A DNA stretch of 64,000 nucleotides from Pseudoalteromonas sp. S16_S37. GTDB lineage: Bacteria; Pseudomonadota; Gammaproteobacteria; Enterobacterales; Alteromonadaceae. Below the pieces are notes generated by a model that was not told where the DNA came from, ran no database searches, and worked only from the letters and a program-made list of their open reading frames with translations. A program made the position numbers and the translations under genes. Shown here piece by piece: positions 48,327-59,234 of this stretch (positions within the stretch are counted from its first letter, which is position 1; the number at the start of each line of letters is the position of its first letter). The stretch lies in NCBI RefSeq assembly GCF_014694405.1, contig NZ_JAAUWV010000003.1:158046-222045 (forward strand). The letters are read 5' to 3'.

Positions 48327-49274
48327 TTAGTGTTGGAACATCGCTGAGATTGACTCTTCATTACTAATGCGACGAATTGTCTCAGCAAGCATATCTGCAA
48401 GTGTCAACACCTTGATATTATCAAGCGAGCGTAACTCTTCAGTTAATGGAATAGAGTCGGTTACGATAACTTCGTCGATGACAGAGTTACGTAAGTTATC
48501 TGCAGCTGCACCAGAAAGTACAGGGTGAGTCGCATAGGCAAATACGCGCTTAGCACCATGCTCTTTTAATGCTTCAGCGGCTTTACATAGTGTACCGCCA
48601 GTATCAATCATATCATCAACGATAATACAGTCACGACCAGCAACGTCACCGATGATGTGCATAACTTGTGATACGTTTGCTTGTGGACGACGCTTATCAA
48701 TGATGGCTAGGTCAGTATCATTGAGTAGCTTTGCAATTGCACGTGCACGTACAACACCACCGATGTCTGGTGATACAACAACGACATCTTCAAATTCACG
48801 TTCTTTCATGTCATCTAACAGTACTGGGCTACCAAATACGTTATCAACAGGAACGTCAAAAAATCCTTGGATTTGTTCAGCGTGAAGATCAACCGTTAAT
48901 ACACGGTCAACACCAACGCTAGATAGGAAGTCAGCAACAACCTTAGCAGTAATAGGCACACGCGCAGAACGTACACGACGGTCTTGACGAGCGTAACCAA
49001 AGTAAGGGATTACAGCAGTAATACGACCCGCAGAGGCACGACGTAATGCGTCGACCATAACGATAAGTTCCATCAGGTTATCGTTTGTAGGGGCACAAGT
49101 TGACTGGATAATGAAAACATCCGATCCGCGTACGTTCTCATTGATTTGAACGCTGATTTCGCCGTCACTAAAACGACCAACAACAGCATCACCTAATTCA
49201 ATGAATAAACGTTTTGCAACTTTTTGAGCTAACTCAGGTGTTGCGTTACCAGCGAAGAGCTTCATGTCAGGCAC
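48327..49274 (-). CDS. prs: Ribose-phosphate pyrophosphokinase
   Basis: Makes PRPP from ribose-5-phosphate and ATP for nucleotide, His, Trp and NAD synthesis. With GTG 49274 as start (GAGGA eight nt upstream) the product is 315 aa, the same length as the E. coli enzyme and beginning [16 protein letters not shown]. The flexible-loop region [18 protein letters not shown] and the PRPP loop [10 protein letters not shown] are intact. Frame continues upstream 18 codons without a ribosome site. Confidence 0.97.
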   Translation of the reverse strand: MPDMKLFAGNATPELAQKVAKRLFIELGDAVVGRFSDGEISVQINENVRGSDVFIIQSTCAPTNDNLMELIVMVDALRRASAGRITAVIPYFGYARQDRRVRSARVPITAKVVADFLSSVGVDRVLTVDLHAEQIQGFFDVPVDNVFGSPVLLDDMKEREFEDVVVVSPDIGGVVRARAIAKLLNDTDLAIIDKRRPQANVSQVMHIIGDVAGRDCIIVDDMIDTGGTLCKAAEALKEHGAKRVFAYATHPVLSGAAADNLRNSVIDEVIVTDSIPLTEELRSLDNIKVLTLADMLAETIRRISNEESISAMFQH

Positions 49275-49334
49275 GGTAGGGTTCCTCAGGCACTGAATTT
49301 TTGGACTAACATGCAATGACAGAGTCAAAACAGG

Positions 49335-50204
49335 CTAACTTAAACTATTTACTTCTACATTTTTGAGCCAATTACCAAGCTGCACATGGGCCGTTGATAA
49401 ATTGGTGCTCGGGGCTATAAAGCCTTGCCAGTATGACGGTAATGAACTGAGCACACGCTGTGCTGCATCCATTGAATCGAGTTCAACAAAACAACACGCT
49501 CCGGTTCCGGTCATACGAGACGGCCCATATTTTAGCAACCACACTAGGGTCTTTTCAACCTCGGGGTAGAGCTTTTTAACCAAAGCCTCGCAATCATTAC
49601 GGGTATTTGACAGTTCCCAATGCTGTGAAAGCTTGCTGGTGTCTCTGGGTAAATCAGGGTGAGTAAACACCTTAGCGGTACTTACATGGACATTAGGAAA
49701 TACCACGCAATACCAGCGCTGGGGCAGGGTTACAGGGGTTAGCTGTTCGCCTACACCTTGTGCGAGCGCTGTTTTTCCATTAACAAAAACGGGCACATCA
49801 GCACCTAAATTGAGACCTAATTGTGCCAACTTTTCGTTACTTAAATGGCATTTCCATAATTGATTAATTGCTAATAATGTTGTTGCGGCATCAGATGAGC
49901 CGCCTCCAACGCCGCCACCCATTGGCAACTTCTTCCTTAATTGTACACAAATACCGTGCTCAACTTGTTTGTAAGGGTGAAGCGCCATGGCCGCTTTATA
50001 AATTAAATTATCTTCTAACGGAATGTCAGCCGTATCTCCCGTAATGTGAATTTTATCATCACGAGAGAGTGTAAAGGTCAGTTCATCGCCGAAATCCAAA
50101 AAAGTAAATAAGGTCTCTAATTCGTGATAGCCATCTTCGCGCTGTGCATTGATATGTAAAAATAAATTAAGTTTGGCTGGCGCCATAAGTGTTAACGAGG
50201 TCAT
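49335..50204 (-). CDS. ispE: 4-diphosphocytidyl-2-C-methyl-D-erythritol kinase
   Basis: GHMP-family kinase of the non-mevalonate isoprenoid pathway; works in the same pathway as dxs and ispA at 6-9 kb. The 289-residue product has APAKLNLFLHI at the N-terminus and the ATP loop PMGGGVGGGSSDAAT near 92-106. The ATG at 50204 lies one base after the lolB stop, indicating coupling; the frame is open 18 codons further into lolB. Confidence 0.96.
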   Translation of the reverse strand: MTSLTLMAPAKLNLFLHINAQREDGYHELETLFTFLDFGDELTFTLSRDDKIHITGDTADIPLEDNLIYKAAMALHPYKQVEHGICVQLRKKLPMGGGVGGGSSDAATTLLAINQLWKCHLSNEKLAQLGLNLGADVPVFVNGKTALAQGVGEQLTPVTLPQRWYCVVFPNVHVSTAKVFTHPDLPRDTSKLSQHWELSNTRNDCEALVKKLYPEVEKTLVWLLKYGPSRMTGTGACCFVELDSMDAAQRVLSSLPSYWQGFIAPSTNLSTAHVQLGNWLKNVEVNSLS

Positions 50205-50205
50205 A

Positions 50206-50811
50206 CTAAAACTGCCATGAGTTGAGCTGAATTTTAATGCGTACTTTGTCATGAGCAAGGTTCATGCGAGTAGGAAGCCACATGCCTTCAACCAATGAAA
50301 ATTGTTGATATTGTGCTTGCCAAAGTTGGCCGTTTTCATCCGTCCAAGCGCTTGACGTTAGCCGACCTTGGTCATCATACTGATTAGTTGGATTATCAAC
50401 GGTTCCTGTAAGCCAAGCGGGCGCTTGTGCCACTGGTAAATCTAAGCCACTGAGGCGTTTGACTAATTGCTGAGAGTTAGTGTCAACATAGGTATTGCCG
50501 TCGTATTGCAATTCACTGTGTTGTGCGAACTCTTTGAGTGACAAAATACGTGTGCCAATAAAGCTGGTTAAAATGAGCTGTTGTTTGCTATCGTCATAAT
50601 GCCAATTAAAATTAGCAGATTGGCGATCGGTATCACTGATAAAAGCTAACTTTCCACTCGCTTGCCAAGCGGATTGTGACTGCAATTGCACTTTCCAATC
50701 ACTGATTTGTTGTTTGGAGGGGGATATTTTTTGCGCACATCCACTGATAAATAAAAAAAACATGAGCAAAATCAAATGAAGTCGTGTCAAATGATGTTCC
50801 TTACTTTCCAT
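50206..50811 (-). CDS. lolB: Outer-membrane lipoprotein LolB
   Basis: Receives lipoproteins from LolA and inserts them in the outer membrane. The 201-residue product has a signal peptide with lipobox ISGC (near residue 24), then a beta-rich LolA/B fold with WQASGKLAF near 48. ATG 50811 is preferred over an upstream start at 50871, which would run into the hemA promoter. Divergent from hemA with 62 bp between; lolB-ispE-prs order is standard. Confidence 0.94.
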   Translation of the reverse strand: MESKEHHLTRLHLILLMFFLFISGCAQKISPSKQQISDWKVQLQSQSAWQASGKLAFISDTDRQSANFNWHYDDSKQQLILTSFIGTRILSLKEFAQHSELQYDGNTYVDTNSQQLVKRLSGLDLPVAQAPAWLTGTVDNPTNQYDDQGRLTSSAWTDENGQLWQAQYQQFSLVEGMWLPTRMNLAHDKVRIKIQLNSWQF

Positions 50812-50873
50812 ATTCGATTGATTTTTGGTAAAATTGCCAGCTTTAAAACAGGGCTCGGGCAATTCAGGCATCT

Positions 50874-52130
50874 ATGACCATCATAGCACTTGGTATAAAT
50901 CATAAAACTGCATCGGTAGAACTACGCGAAAAAGTCGCCTTTTCCCCTGAGCAATTATCTCAGGCTCTTACTGAGCTGGCACAACATGGCCAATTTAAAG
51001 AGTCAGTTATTGTCTCGACCTGTAACCGTACCGAAATCTATTGTAGCCTTGAGAGCGAGAATTCCCAAGTGCTACTTCAGTGGCTTGCATGCTTTCATAA
51101 TATTGATGAATCACAGCTTAGCGATAATGTGTATGTGCATCATAACCAAGATGCAATTAACCATCTGATGCGGGTAGCTTGCGGACTGGATTCTCTAGTT
51201 CTTGGCGAGCCACAAATCTTAGGGCAAATTAAGCAAGCCTATAATAGTGCTAAGCAGCATAACGTTATTAAGCCAACCTTTGAGCGTTTGTTTCAAAAAA
51301 CGTTCTCTGTAGCTAAACAAGTGCGTACCGAGACAGATATCGGTGCCAGTGCAGTCTCCGTTGCATACGCTGCAGTAAATTTAGCCAAGCATATTTACGG
51401 TCAACTTGATAAAACCAAAGTATTACTGATTGGTGCAGGCGAAACCATAGAATTGGTTGCTAAACACTTATATCAGCATCACCCTAAGTCTATCACTGTA
51501 GCCAACAGAACAATTGAGCGCGCGCAAGGGCTTGCCAATGAAGTACAAGGGCAGGTGATATCTTTGGCTCAGTTACCACAAGAGTTGCACAATGCTGATA
51601 TTGTTATCTCATCAACGGCTAGTACCTTGCCTATTATTGGTAAAGGTGTGGTTGAGCAAGCACTTAAACAGCGCCGCAATAAACCTATGTTGTTTGTTGA
51701 TATCGCCGTACCTAGGGATATTGAAAGCCAAGTAGGGGACTTAGATGCAGCCTATTTGTATTCAGTTGATGACTTGCAAGCCATTGTCAGCGAAAATATG
51801 GCAAGCCGAGAGCAAGCAGCCCGCCAAGCGCAAGCTATCATCGAAGGAAAAACGCGAGAATTTGCCCTGTGGCAACGCTCGCTAAAATCTGTGGACGTCA
51901 TTGTTCAATACAGAGACAGCGCCCAGAAAATTAAAGCAGAGTTGGTTGAAAAAGCACTCAACCAACTAGAATCAGGCAAACCTTCAGAAAAGGTATTGCT
52001 AGAGTTGGCCAACAAGCTAACGAACAGATTGACTCATGCTCCAACAAAAGCGATTCAAAGCGCGGCAAAAATGGGAGACTTTGAGCAGTTGGCACAACTT
52101 AAACAAACATTAGGTATTGATCAGGAATAA
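50874..52130 (+). CDS. hemA: Glutamyl-tRNA reductase
   Basis: First committed enzyme of C5-pathway tetrapyrrole synthesis: reduces Glu-tRNA-Glu to glutamate-1-semialdehyde. In 418 aa: catalytic Cys50 in [27 protein letters not shown] near 105, an NADPH-binding domain with IGAGET near 187, and a C-terminal helical dimerisation domain. hemA-prfA-prmC is the canonical gammaproteobacterial order. Confidence 0.97.
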   Translation: MTIIALGINHKTASVELREKVAFSPEQLSQALTELAQHGQFKESVIVSTCNRTEIYCSLESENSQVLLQWLACFHNIDESQLSDNVYVHHNQDAINHLMRVACGLDSLVLGEPQILGQIKQAYNSAKQHNVIKPTFERLFQKTFSVAKQVRTETDIGASAVSVAYAAVNLAKHIYGQLDKTKVLLIGAGETIELVAKHLYQHHPKSITVANRTIERAQGLANEVQGQVISLAQLPQELHNADIVISSTASTLPIIGKGVVEQALKQRRNKPMLFVDIAVPRDIESQVGDLDAAYLYSVDDLQAIVSENMASREQAARQAQAIIEGKTREFALWQRSLKSVDVIVQYRDSAQKIKAELVEKALNQLESGKPSEKVLLELANKLTNRLTHAPTKAIQSAAKMGDFEQLAQLKQTLGIDQE

Positions 52131-52137
52131 TAGGTTA

Positions 52138-53223
52138 ATGAAAGAGTCTGTATATCGTAAGTTAGAGACCTTAGCTGAGCGCCATGAAGAAGTGCAAGCG
52201 ATGCTGAGCGATCCAGGAGTCATTGGGGATCAAAATCGTTTTCGTGCACTGTCAAAAGAGTATTCGGAACTAGAAGATGTGGTAAAGGCATTCGCAGCTT
52301 ATCAGCAAGCTCAGGAAGATGTTGCTACGGCAGAAGAGATGCTAAAGGACTCAGATCCTGATATGCGCGAAATGGCTCAAGAAGAGTATAAAGAAGCCAA
52401 GGCCGCAATTGCGCAATTAGAAGATGATTTACAAGTACTGATGTTGCCTAAGGATCCAAAGGACAACAACAACGTATTTTTGGAAGTGCGTGCGGGCACA
52501 GGTGGTGATGAAGCCGCAATTTTTGCGGGTGATTTATTCCGCATGTATAGCCGTTATGCTGAAACACAAAAATGGAAAGTTGAAGTGATCAGTGCCAACG
52601 AAGGCGAGCACGGTGGTTATAAAGAGATCATTGCAAATATTAGTGGTGACGGCGTTTACGGGAAATTGAAGTTTGAGTCGGGTGCTCATCGTGTGCAACG
52701 TGTTCCAGAAACCGAATCACAAGGTCGTGTGCACACATCAGCATGTACCGTTGCGGTGATGGCTGAAGTGCCAGAAGCCGAAGCCATTCAGCTCAATCCC
52801 GCTGATTTAAAAATAGATACTTTCCGTGCATCTGGTGCCGGTGGTCAGCACGTAAACAAAACTGACTCAGCGATACGTATTACCCACTTACCGACGGGCG
52901 TTGTGGTTGAATGTCAGGATGAGCGTTCGCAGCATAAAAACCGTGCAAAAGCGTTGTCTGTACTAGGAGCACGTTTACAACAAGCAGAAGATGAAAAGCG
53001 TCAAGCTGCAGAGGCATCAGAGCGTCGTAATCTAGTTGGTAGTGGTGATCGTTCTGAGCGTATTCGTACCTACAACTATCCACAAGGCCGTATTACCGAC
53101 CACCGTATCAATCTGACTTTATATCGCCTAAATGAAATTGTTGCCGGTGATTTAGGGGCGATAATTAACCCACTTTTACTTGAGCACCAAGCAGACTTAC
53201 TTGCTGCAATGGGCGACGAATAA
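52138..53223 (+). CDS. prfA: Peptide chain release factor 1
   Basis: Recognises UAA and UAG and triggers peptide release. At 361 aa it has the GGQ motif in [15 protein letters not shown] near 230 and the decoding PxT region in [18 protein letters not shown] near 185. ATG 52138, 7 bp after the hemA stop, gives the usual N-terminus; an ATG at 52117 overlaps hemA. Confidence 0.97.
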   Translation: MKESVYRKLETLAERHEEVQAMLSDPGVIGDQNRFRALSKEYSELEDVVKAFAAYQQAQEDVATAEEMLKDSDPDMREMAQEEYKEAKAAIAQLEDDLQVLMLPKDPKDNNNVFLEVRAGTGGDEAAIFAGDLFRMYSRYAETQKWKVEVISANEGEHGGYKEIIANISGDGVYGKLKFESGAHRVQRVPETESQGRVHTSACTVAVMAEVPEAEAIQLNPADLKIDTFRASGAGGQHVNKTDSAIRITHLPTGVVVECQDERSQHKNRAKALSVLGARLQQAEDEKRQAAEASERRNLVGSGDRSERIRTYNYPQGRITDHRINLTLYRLNEIVAGDLGAIINPLLLEHQADLLAAMGDE

Positions 53224-53225
53224 TC

Positions 53226-54080
53226 GTGACCTTACGAACAGTTGCCCAAGCAATCGCTTGGGCTACCCAGCTTTTAAGCGACACCTCAGATAGTGCGAAA
53301 CTCGACAGTGAAGTGTTGCTCCTTCATGTGATAGATAAGCCGAAAAGTTATTTGTTTGCTTGGCCTGATGGCGAACTTACCGAAGCACAATACGCGAAAT
53401 TTAGTGAGCTAGTTGCAAGGCGACAAATGGGTGAGCCTGTGGCACACATTATTGGTGAGCGAGAGTTTTGGAGTTTACCGTTAGAAGTTAATCCAAGCAC
53501 ACTTATCCCCCGCCCTGACACAGAGACATTGGTTGAATATGCACTCGATTTGGCCTTGCCAGAAGAAGCAAAGGTTCTTGACCTTGGCACTGGCACTGGC
53601 GCTATCGCCTTAGCTTTGGCATCAGAAAAGCCTCATTGGCAGATAACTGCGCTGGACTTTTCAGCAGATGCAGTTGCACTAGCTAAGCGGAATCAGCAAA
53701 AGCTCGGTTTTAACAATATTTATATTGAGCAAAGCAATTGGTATGAAGCAATTAGTGAGTGTAAGTTTGATCTGATAGTTAGCAATCCACCGTATATAGA
53801 ACACGACGATCACCATCTGTCGCAAGGGGATGTGAGGTTTGAGCCACTTAGTGCGCTAGTGGCTGATGATGAAGGCATGGCTGATATCAAAGTAATTATT
53901 GCACAAGGCAAAAGGCATCTTAACCAAGGCGGCTATTTGCTTATCGAGCACGGGTTTAGACAAGCTACTAAATTGCAGCAGTATTTTGCACAAATGTCGT
54001 ATAGCAATATACTTACAATTAAAGATATGGCAGGCTGTGATCGCGTAACTCTAGCTCAATGGCTAGGGGAGTCCCCATAA
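53226..54080 (+). CDS. prmC: Release factor glutamine methyltransferase
   Basis: SAM-dependent enzyme that N5-methylates the Gln of the release-factor GGQ motif, i.e. the product of the gene just upstream. In 284 aa: SAM motif VLDLGTGTGAIALAL near 117-131 and the substrate-binding NPPY near 187. Starts at GTG 53226, two bases after the prfA stop. Confidence 0.97.
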   Translation: MTLRTVAQAIAWATQLLSDTSDSAKLDSEVLLLHVIDKPKSYLFAWPDGELTEAQYAKFSELVARRQMGEPVAHIIGEREFWSLPLEVNPSTLIPRPDTETLVEYALDLALPEEAKVLDLGTGTGAIALALASEKPHWQITALDFSADAVALAKRNQQKLGFNNIYIEQSNWYEAISECKFDLIVSNPPYIEHDDHHLSQGDVRFEPLSALVADDEGMADIKVIIAQGKRHLNQGGYLLIEHGFRQATKLQQYFAQMSYSNILTIKDMAGCDRVTLAQWLGESP

Positions 54081-54114
54081 TAATGACGTAGATGTGCACT
54101 TGAAGGATCCCTAT

Positions 54115-55665
54115 ATGGATGATTTTTTGTTTTCTGATGAACCAAACGAAATAATTGAGCCGGAAAACAGCGGTAAATGGAAGGTCATCATTGTAGACGA
54201 TGAACCTGAAGTTCATGCTGTGACAAAGTTAGCGCTCAGTGATTTTGAATTTCAAAAAAAGCGATTAGAATTTTTAAGTGCATATTCTGGCGAAGAAGCT
54301 CGTAAGGTTATATCTGACCATCCTGACGCTGCCATTGTGTTACTTGATGTGGTCATGGAAACCGATGATGCAGGCCTACAAGTTGCCAAGTTTATTCGTG
54401 AAGAAGCAAAAAACGGCCATATCCGAATTATCTTAAGAACAGGGCAACCAGGCCAAGCGCCTGAACGTCAAGTTATTGTTAACTATGATATAAATGATTA
54501 CAAATCAAAAACCGAGCTGACCGCACAAAAGTTATTTACTGTGGTCATGTCTAGCCTGCGGTCTTATCGTGACATTTTGGCGATTGAACAATCTCGTCAG
54601 GGACTCGAAAAAATCATCTGCGCTTCTCGGGATATATTTGCAACCCATTCTATCGAACACTTCATACAAGGTGTGATGCAACAGTTAACCTCTTTACTTG
54701 GCACGGTAGACGAGGCGATGTATGCGACCTCATTGGTTGCAAGCAATCAAAGTAGTAAATCTAGTGGGCAACTCATTGTATTTACAGGTAGGGGCGAGTT
54801 TGAACGTTGTGAAGGTAAGCCGATCACCGAGGTGCTGACACCGGAGCAGCTAGAGGCGTGTAATCAGGCACTTAATAACAAAGGCATAGTATATAAAAAT
54901 AACTACCTATTTGCTTATTGCTCTAGTGAGTATAATCATAGCTCGATGTTATTTGTGTCAGGTATTCCGGAGTTTTTAACGGATACTCAAAAACACCTAA
55001 TAAAAATATTTTCGCAAAATGTGCAGCTGGCATACGAAAATGTGCAGTTGCAAGCTGAAATAGAAAGCACTCAGCAAGAATTAGTATATCGTTTGAGTGA
55101 AGCACTTGAACAACGCTCAACTGAAACAGGTAATCACGTTAAACGCGTTGCCTACATGTGTGAACTTTTTGGTACACATATAGGCTTAAAACATCACGAA
55201 GTTGAGTTACTAAGAATGGCGTCTCCGCTTCATGATGTTGGTAAAGTCGGTATTCCAGACGCTATTTTGAATAAGCCGGGGAAATTGGATGACAAAGAGT
55301 GGGATGTGATGAAATCTCACACTTTAAAAGGCTATAAAATATTACAAAATTCAAGACGTGAAATTGTCAATGCAGGCGCCATTATAGCTAAAGAACATCA
55401 TGAAAAGTGGGATGGGACAGGGTATCCTGAAGGCAAAAAAGGTGAAGATATTCATATTTTTGGCCGTATTGTCGCGCTTGCGGATGTATATGATGCTCTT
55501 CGGCACAAGCGCTGTTACAAGGCTCCTTGGACTAAAGAGCAAGCGTTAGCAGAAATCAATAAACAAAAGGGCAAACACTTTGACCCCAAACTGGTTGATA
55601 TACTGAATGCACATATTGATGATGTTGAAGGTATTTTGACGCGCTATCCTGATCAACAACAATAA
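54115..55665 (+). CDS. HD-GYP response regulator (REC-DUF3369-HD-GYP)
   Basis: Predicted cyclic-di-GMP phosphodiesterase controlled by phosphorylation. In 516 aa: receiver domain (about 22-150) with acidic pair D28/D29, phospho-acceptor D78 in VLLDVVM, and K in YKSKTE; a central DUF3369 sensor-like domain (about 165-320); and a C-terminal HD-GYP domain with LHDVGKVGIPD, HHEKWDGTGYPEG and IVALADVYDAL, all catalytic residues intact. ATG 54115 has AAGGA seven nt upstream; GTG 54094 is less likely. It interrupts the usual prmC-sirB2 adjacency and has no kinase gene beside it. Confidence 0.92.
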   Translation: MDDFLFSDEPNEIIEPENSGKWKVIIVDDEPEVHAVTKLALSDFEFQKKRLEFLSAYSGEEARKVISDHPDAAIVLLDVVMETDDAGLQVAKFIREEAKNGHIRIILRTGQPGQAPERQVIVNYDINDYKSKTELTAQKLFTVVMSSLRSYRDILAIEQSRQGLEKIICASRDIFATHSIEHFIQGVMQQLTSLLGTVDEAMYATSLVASNQSSKSSGQLIVFTGRGEFERCEGKPITEVLTPEQLEACNQALNNKGIVYKNNYLFAYCSSEYNHSSMLFVSGIPEFLTDTQKHLIKIFSQNVQLAYENVQLQAEIESTQQELVYRLSEALEQRSTETGNHVKRVAYMCELFGTHIGLKHHEVELLRMASPLHDVGKVGIPDAILNKPGKLDDKEWDVMKSHTLKGYKILQNSRREIVNAGAIIAKEHHEKWDGTGYPEGKKGEDIHIFGRIVALADVYDALRHKRCYKAPWTKEQALAEINKQKGKHFDPKLVDILNAHIDDVEGILTRYPDQQQ

Positions 55666-55675
55666 TAGAGACCTT

Positions 55676-56050
55676 ATGGATTATTTAGCACTAAAACACA
55701 CCCACCTGTTATTTGCAGCTTTGAGTATTGTATTGTTTTATACGCGAGCAGTGTCTCGCTTGGCTTCTGGGAAAATAGCCGCACATAAAGGTGTATTTAT
55801 AGCCAGTCACAGCGTTGACACATTATTGCTTGTTTCTGCCATATCATTGCTGATTATGGGAAGTATCAACCCGTTGAGCCAACCTTGGCTTTTAGAAAAA
55901 ATAATTTTAGTTATGGTGTATATTGCTCTTGGTGTTGTTAGTGCCAAAGCCAAGACCCGTTCACTACAATTATCAGGCCTTGCGTTAGCAACGGTGTCAT
56001 TGCTTGGTATAGGTTATTTAGCAGGGTCTAAAGCAGCATTTATTTTGTAA
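55676..56050 (+). CDS. SirB2-family membrane protein
   Basis: 124-aa inner-membrane protein with four predicted helices. The SirB2 pattern is visible: LKHTHLLFAALSIVLFYTRAV near 6-26 and SHSVDTLLLVSA near 44-55. Function unknown; found between prmC and sirB1 in many gammaproteobacteria. Terminator downstream. Confidence 0.9.
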   Translation: MDYLALKHTHLLFAALSIVLFYTRAVSRLASGKIAAHKGVFIASHSVDTLLLVSAISLLIMGSINPLSQPWLLEKIILVMVYIALGVVSAKAKTRSLQLSGLALATVSLLGIGYLAGSKAAFIL

Positions 56051-56073
56051 TCGAATTGCGCTGCATTTGTGTC

Positions 56074-56105
56074 AAAAAGCGTATGCTTCGCCATACGCTT
56101 TTTTT
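56074..56105 (+). terminator. Terminator after sirB2
   Basis: Perfect 12-bp stem AAAAAGCGTATG / CATACGCTTTTT with a 6-nt loop CTTCGC and a T7 run. Confidence 0.88.
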
Positions 56106-56236
56106 GTTTTTATCAAAACAGGCGCTATGAGCAGAAATAATTCACACAAGCTTCAGAGCTTCGCTATTTGGGTCTTTATCAAAAAGTGATAGACTATTCG
56201 TTCGTTTGTTAAATTATGTGAGTTAACGCGGTATAT

Positions 56237-57040
56237 ATGACTGATATCTGGTTCGAAGAACAAGACGGTAGTGCAGATTACATACCTCAAGATCCTTTGC
56301 TTCGATGTATCAAGGCAGAGTTGCACTGGGACGCCCAAGCTAAACTAGAGGACAACTTTTGTCAGTTGGCTGAATTGGAGCTCCAAGTTGATCAACTTTG
56401 CAACCAATCCTCACAAATACATCAACGGCTAGATAATTTGCTAGATGCGTTCTATACCCTGTGGTTATTCAGTGGTAGTGATCAAGATGTCCCTGAGTAT
56501 TTACTAAATAGTGTATGTTACACGTTGAAAATGCGCTCTGGCTCGCCTACAGCTTTAGCTTTGGTGTTAAGCCATTTACTACAGCGAGCAGACTTTGACG
56601 CTCATATGGCGCTTAGCCAAGGTGAGGTTATGGTACATGTGGCCATTAGTAACGACGAAGGGTATTTAATCGATCCAAATAGCGGCCAACAAACATGGTA
56701 CATCACCCCTGAGAATGAAACAGAAAAGCAAGAAGAGCCGTTAGAATTGGTGATGGGAGATGAAGCCGTAAAGCTATACCTAGCACAGCAAAAATGGGCT
56801 TTTATAGCTGTAGACAAATTTAGCCATGCTTTGAGTTGTGTTGAGCTTTTGATGGATCTCATTGGTGACGATCCGTACGAGCGCCGCGATAGAGGTTACT
56901 TGCTCAACCAACTGAATTGTCCCAAAATGGCCAAAGCAGATTTACAGTTTTTTGTTGATGAGTGTCCGGATGACCCTACGATTGAGATCATCGAACATCA
57001 AATAGCGGAACTTGCCGATCACAACAATATACTCCACTAA
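56237..57040 (+). CDS. SirB1-family protein (transglutaminase-like/TPR)
   Basis: 267 aa with the SirB1 layout: N-terminal helical region, a transglutaminase-like core (SGSPTALALVLSHLLQRADFDAHMAL near 99-124, GEVMVHVAI and LIDPNSGQ near 128-152) and a C-terminal TPR-like tail (RRDRGYLLNQLNCPKMAKADL). The usual catalytic Cys is not evident at the expected place; the family is generally thought non-catalytic. Function unknown. Confidence 0.88.
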   Translation: MTDIWFEEQDGSADYIPQDPLLRCIKAELHWDAQAKLEDNFCQLAELELQVDQLCNQSSQIHQRLDNLLDAFYTLWLFSGSDQDVPEYLLNSVCYTLKMRSGSPTALALVLSHLLQRADFDAHMALSQGEVMVHVAISNDEGYLIDPNSGQQTWYITPENETEKQEEPLELVMGDEAVKLYLAQQKWAFIAVDKFSHALSCVELLMDLIGDDPYERRDRGYLLNQLNCPKMAKADLQFFVDECPDDPTIEIIEHQIAELADHNNILH

Positions 57041-57063
57041 TAATAAAAATAATGGGGATGGCC

Positions 57064-58311
57064 ATGCCACAAGAGTCAGCTTTAATTACCAATAATGCTG
57101 TAATACTGGGCCTACTAGCGCTCATATTAGGTTTCGTATTTTATACATCAAACTTAAAACAAGGCTTTTGGGCTAAGTTTTATAAGTATGTTCCAGCACT
57201 ATTGATGTGCTATTTCTTACCTTCTTTGCTTAATACCTTTGGTATTGTAGATGGCAATAATAACGCCGTTTATACCGTTGCAAAGTATTTCTTGCTACCT
57301 GCTTGTCTGGTTTTACTGACCTTGAGTATTGATCTCAAAGCGATCATGGGCTTAGGCAAAAAGGCTATCATTATGTTCTTAACGGGTACCGTTGGGGTTG
57401 TCATTGGTGGCCCGATAGCTTTGTTAATCGTGGCTACCATCATGCCTGATTTACTCGGTGCAGGTCCTGAAGCGCTGTGGCGTGGTATGGCTGCATTGGC
57501 GGGGAGCTGGATTGGCGGTGGCGCAAATATGCTTGCCATGAAAGAAATATACGGTGCGGGTGGTGAGATTTTCACTGTGATGGTCACCGTTGATATTGTG
57601 GTTGCTAACTTATGGATGGCTGGCTTGTTACTAATTGCCGCAAGGCATAAAGAAATCGATGCTAAAACGGGTGCCGATACCAGTTCAATTGATCGACTAA
57701 TTGATAAAGTGCAGCAGTTTGAAGCGCAACATGCTCGTAAGCCTGAGTTACGTGATTTTATGATTATGCTGGCTTTGGCTTTTGGGGCGACCGGACTTGC
57801 GCATTTTTCAGCTGATCTACTGGTACCATTTTTTGTAGAAAATTACCCAGAGTTGAAAAAGTTTTCACTGCACAGCAAGCTGTTTTGGATTATTGTTTTA
57901 GTAACCACGATTGGCTTAGGTTTATCCTTTACTAAAGCAAGGCAGCTTGAGGCTGTGGGAGCATCTAAAGTAGGTGCAAGCTTTTTATATATCCTTATCG
58001 CAACGATTGGTTTGCATATGGATATCGCAAAAATTATTGAGGCGCCAAAGTACATGATCATTGGTGCCATTTGGATGCTAATCCATATTGGTTTACTGTT
58101 TTTAGTCGCGAAATTAATCAAAGCACCGGTGTTTTATGTTGCTGTGGGCAGTAAAGCAAATATTGGTGGGGCGGCATCAGCCCCAGTTGTAGCGTCAGCA
58201 TTTCACCCCGCGCTCGCACCGGTTGGTGTGTTGTTAGCGGTGCTAGGTTACGCGTTGGGTACGTATATGGCGTGGCTCTGTGGACAGTTGCTACGCATTA
58301 TTGGCAGTTAA
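57064..58311 (+). CDS. DUF819 family membrane protein
   Basis: 415 aa with about 10-12 hydrophobic helices, including WIGGGANMLAMKEIYG near 140 and SKANIGGAASAPVVAS near 360, Gly-rich re-entrant-like loops typical of DUF819 proteins. Probably a transporter of unknown substrate. The ATG at 57064 has GGGGA 5 nt before it; ATGs at 57052 and 57058 are in frame and possible. It sits 12 bp before kdsA, within the sirB1-kdsA interval. Confidence 0.85.
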   Translation: MPQESALITNNAVILGLLALILGFVFYTSNLKQGFWAKFYKYVPALLMCYFLPSLLNTFGIVDGNNNAVYTVAKYFLLPACLVLLTLSIDLKAIMGLGKKAIIMFLTGTVGVVIGGPIALLIVATIMPDLLGAGPEALWRGMAALAGSWIGGGANMLAMKEIYGAGGEIFTVMVTVDIVVANLWMAGLLLIAARHKEIDAKTGADTSSIDRLIDKVQQFEAQHARKPELRDFMIMLALAFGATGLAHFSADLLVPFFVENYPELKKFSLHSKLFWIIVLVTTIGLGLSFTKARQLEAVGASKVGASFLYILIATIGLHMDIAKIIEAPKYMIIGAIWMLIHIGLLFLVAKLIKAPVFYVAVGSKANIGGAASAPVVASAFHPALAPVGVLLAVLGYALGTYMAWLCGQLLRIIGS

Positions 58312-59178
<867 letters not shown>

Positions 59179-59190
59179 GCAAAACATCAG

Positions 59191-59208
59191 GCCCAATATA
59201 AGTTGGGC
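59191..59208 (+). terminator. Hairpin after kdsA
   Basis: GCCCAA, 6-nt loop, TTGGGC, followed by TTGAATAATTT. Weak stem and poor T run; a modest terminator at best. Confidence 0.5.
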
Positions 59209-59234
59209 TTGAATAATTTGTAAGGCCCTTACCC

